From NCBI GenBank assembly GCA_958405585.1, contig CATYEP010000109.1:1-6415 (forward strand): DNA of 6,415 bases. Reading direction: 5' to 3'. Shown here piece by piece: positions 5,693 to 6,415 of the stretch; position 1 is the first letter of the stretch; every line of letters starts with the position of its first letter. The position numbers and the translations under genes were made by a program. The notes under the pieces are model-generated. The model had not been told where the DNA came from and ran no database searches. It saw only the letters and a program-made list of their open reading frames with translations. The stretch is from an uncultured Eubacteriales bacterium. GTDB taxonomy: Bacteria; Bacillota; Clostridia; Christensenellales; Borkfalkiaceae.

Positions 5693-6018
5693 CTTCGGAT
5701 GCTCTCCTTCAAAGACTTAATGAGCTTGAGGAAAATAAAAAAGCGTTGGAAGATGAAATAAAAAAAGAACAGGCGGAACGGCCGCTGTTCTCCAAAGATC
5801 AGTTCAGGATGGCGCTTTATAACTTCCGTAAAATTGATACGACTACCAAGGAAGGCAAAGCAAAACTGATCGATACATTCATCGACAGAATTTATTTGTA
5901 CGATGACCATATAAAAATCATCTATAATATAAACGGCAAGGATCAAGAAATTTCCCTTGACGAGTTGGAAAGTTCGAAAGGGCCACAAAGTGGTCAGCCA
6001 AATTTCGGCACTTTTTAG
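5686..6018 (+). pseudogene. C-terminal coiled-coil part of the same serine recombinase, in the -1 frame
   Basis: Read from GGT at 5686 this frame gives GVASDALLQRLNELEENKKA, a direct continuation of the IKK that ends the upstream frame. It then has a Lys/Glu coiled coil (EDEIKKEQAERPLFS), QFRMALYNFRKID, and IDTFIDRIYLYDDHIKIIYN, which is the usual C-terminal end of these recombinases (zinc-ribbon, coiled coil, then F-x-x-F/VxxIxVYDDxxxI). It stops at TAG 6016-6018, inside the terminator stem. The only later start, TTG at 5746, would sit in the middle of the coiled coil without a ribosome site, so this is not an independent gene. It is a frameshift mutation, a sequencing error at A5G2, or, less likely, a programmed -1 shift. 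Confidence 0.85.
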
Positions 6019-6048
6019 CGAAAAAAACGCTAAAAAGTGCCTTTTTTT
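6007..6048 (+). terminator. Strong intrinsic terminator of the recombinase gene
   Basis: A perfect 14-bp stem (GGCACTTTTTAGCG at 6007-6020 with its complement at 6028-6041) closes an A7 loop and is followed at once by T7 (6042-6048), with a further T8 at 6052-6059. The recombinase stop codon (6016-6018) lies within the left arm. On the - strand no T-run follows, so it serves the + strand. Confidence 0.93.
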
Positions 6049-6086
6049 GACTTTTTTTTGATTTTCCGTTTTGCTCATCCTTTCAG

Positions 6087-6121
6087 ATCGTGGGGCAAAT
6101 CGTGGGGTAATCGCGGGGCGA
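6087..6121. repeat. Three tandem 12-mer-like repeats between the two recombinases
   Basis: ATCGTGGGGCAA (6087-6098) is followed without a gap by ATCGTGGGGTAA (6099-6110) and the more diverged TCGCGGGGCGA (6111-6121). They lie between the serine recombinase terminator and the 3' end of the tyrosine recombinase. Tandem short sites beside an integrase are often arm-type integrase or excisionase binding sites; that role here is inference. Confidence 0.65.
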
Positions 6122-6132
6122 AAAGGCGTTCC

Positions 6133-6415
6133 CTATAGGATATAATCTATTTTTTGCGCCTCTTTGATAAGATACTCTTGCGAATAGTCTGTATAGCCCC
6201 GATCGACCGCGGAAGACGCCACGTCTTTATCGAACGAATGTCCTGCCCAGATCATCACCGCTTCCAGATTGCAGCCCGATTCTTTTGCCCTTGTGATAAA
6301 GTTATAGCGAAGTTCGTGCGTGTGATGATTGGGGAACAATCGCTTGAAAGTGGTGTAGATGGTGTTGACGTTCGTGTTCTTCGCTTTCTCGAAGTCGACA
6401 TAAGGCAGCACTCTC
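6133..6415 (-). CDS. Tyrosine recombinase / phage-type integrase, C-terminal part (cut by right edge)
   Basis: The frame is open from the right edge (reading -VLPYVDFEKAK) to TAG at 6133-6135, giving about 93 residues. The GTG at 6409-6411 is probably an internal valine, not a start. HELRYNF supplies the H-x-x-R box of the active site, IWAGHSFD the second catalytic His, and DRGYTDYSQEYL the region of the nucleophilic Tyr, with the conserved RGYTDYS pattern making the first Tyr the likely one. The first catalytic Arg and the N-terminal arm- and core-binding domains lie outside the window. Such integrases insert and excise phages, integrative conjugative elements and genomic islands. It converges with the serine recombinase and ends 12 bases from the tandem repeats, which suggests an element end nearby. 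No terminator for this strand is evident. Confidence 0.85.
   Translation of the reverse strand, partial: RVLPYVDFEKAKNTNVNTIYTTFKRLFPNHHTHELRYNFITRAKESGCNLEAVMIWAGHSFDKDVASSAVDRGYTDYSQEYLIKEAQKIDYIL

Noticed and set aside
5746..6018. Independent small gene starting at TTG 5746
   Set aside because: Its sequence continues the recombinase coiled coil in register with the frame from 5686, and it has no ribosome site.
5632..6078. - strand frame opposite the recombinase C-terminus
   Set aside because: It runs through the terminator, giving Lys/Phe-rich low-complexity sequence; a shadow.
1..6415. CRISPR array, tRNA or rRNA genes
   Set aside because: No regularly spaced repeat series, cloverleaf with CCA-type end or rRNA-like conserved segment was seen; the only repeats are the short ones listed.

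Overview
The window looks like accessory (mobile-element) DNA from a Firmicute, most likely a gut-type clostridium. This rests on the strong AAGGAGG ribosome site, the moderate base composition, a large serine recombinase of the clostridial transposon type, a YYYYD-rich sigma-like regulator and a phage/ICE-type tyrosine recombinase. These are family resemblances read by eye; no search was run. I saw no rRNA, tRNA, CRISPR array or replication origin.

Layout. (1) Bases 1-309: the C-terminal end of an XRE-type helix-turn-helix regulator on the + strand faces a sigma-70-region-4-like protein on the - strand (298-1419). Between them are a GC-rich bidirectional terminator hairpin and an odd homopolymer-rich segment bounded by an 18-bp direct repeat. 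(2) Bases 1420-1737: a 318-base gap. It holds the ribosome site, an extended -10 promoter and an operator-like palindrome for the sigma-like gene, then a 14-bp direct repeat and three hairpins with no convincing gene. (3) Bases 1738-3630 on the - strand: a type III restriction (Res)-like helicase-nuclease. Its motifs run from DEAH through the C-terminal PD...EVK nuclease, but its N-terminus with the ATP-binding P-loop is missing. (4) About 3625-4549 on the + strand: a markedly AT-rich stretch encoding, in two overlapping frames, what looks like the C-terminal part of an HSP90/GHKL-like protein. Its N-terminus also appears to be missing, so two 5'-truncated genes meet head to head near 3607-3645. 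(5) Bases 4553-6018: a large serine recombinase broken into two frames by one missing base near 5686, ending in a textbook terminator. (6) Bases 6087-6121: three tandem 12-mer-like repeats. (7) Bases 6133-6415 on the - strand: the C-terminal catalytic part of a tyrosine recombinase running off the right edge.

How the parts relate. The regulator end (1-1419) looks like a control module of an integrated element. The middle is a decayed defence-like cargo region, and the right end is a recombination module with two unrelated recombinases converging on a repeat cluster. Probable decay signs are the head-to-head truncation and two single-base frameshifts. Both frameshifts lie at homopolymer runs and both are cured by adding one base, so sequencing or assembly error must be excluded before calling the genes dead. 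The best candidates for something undescribed are the HSP90-like remnant beside a Res-like helicase-nuclease, and the structured intergenic region 1500-1737.
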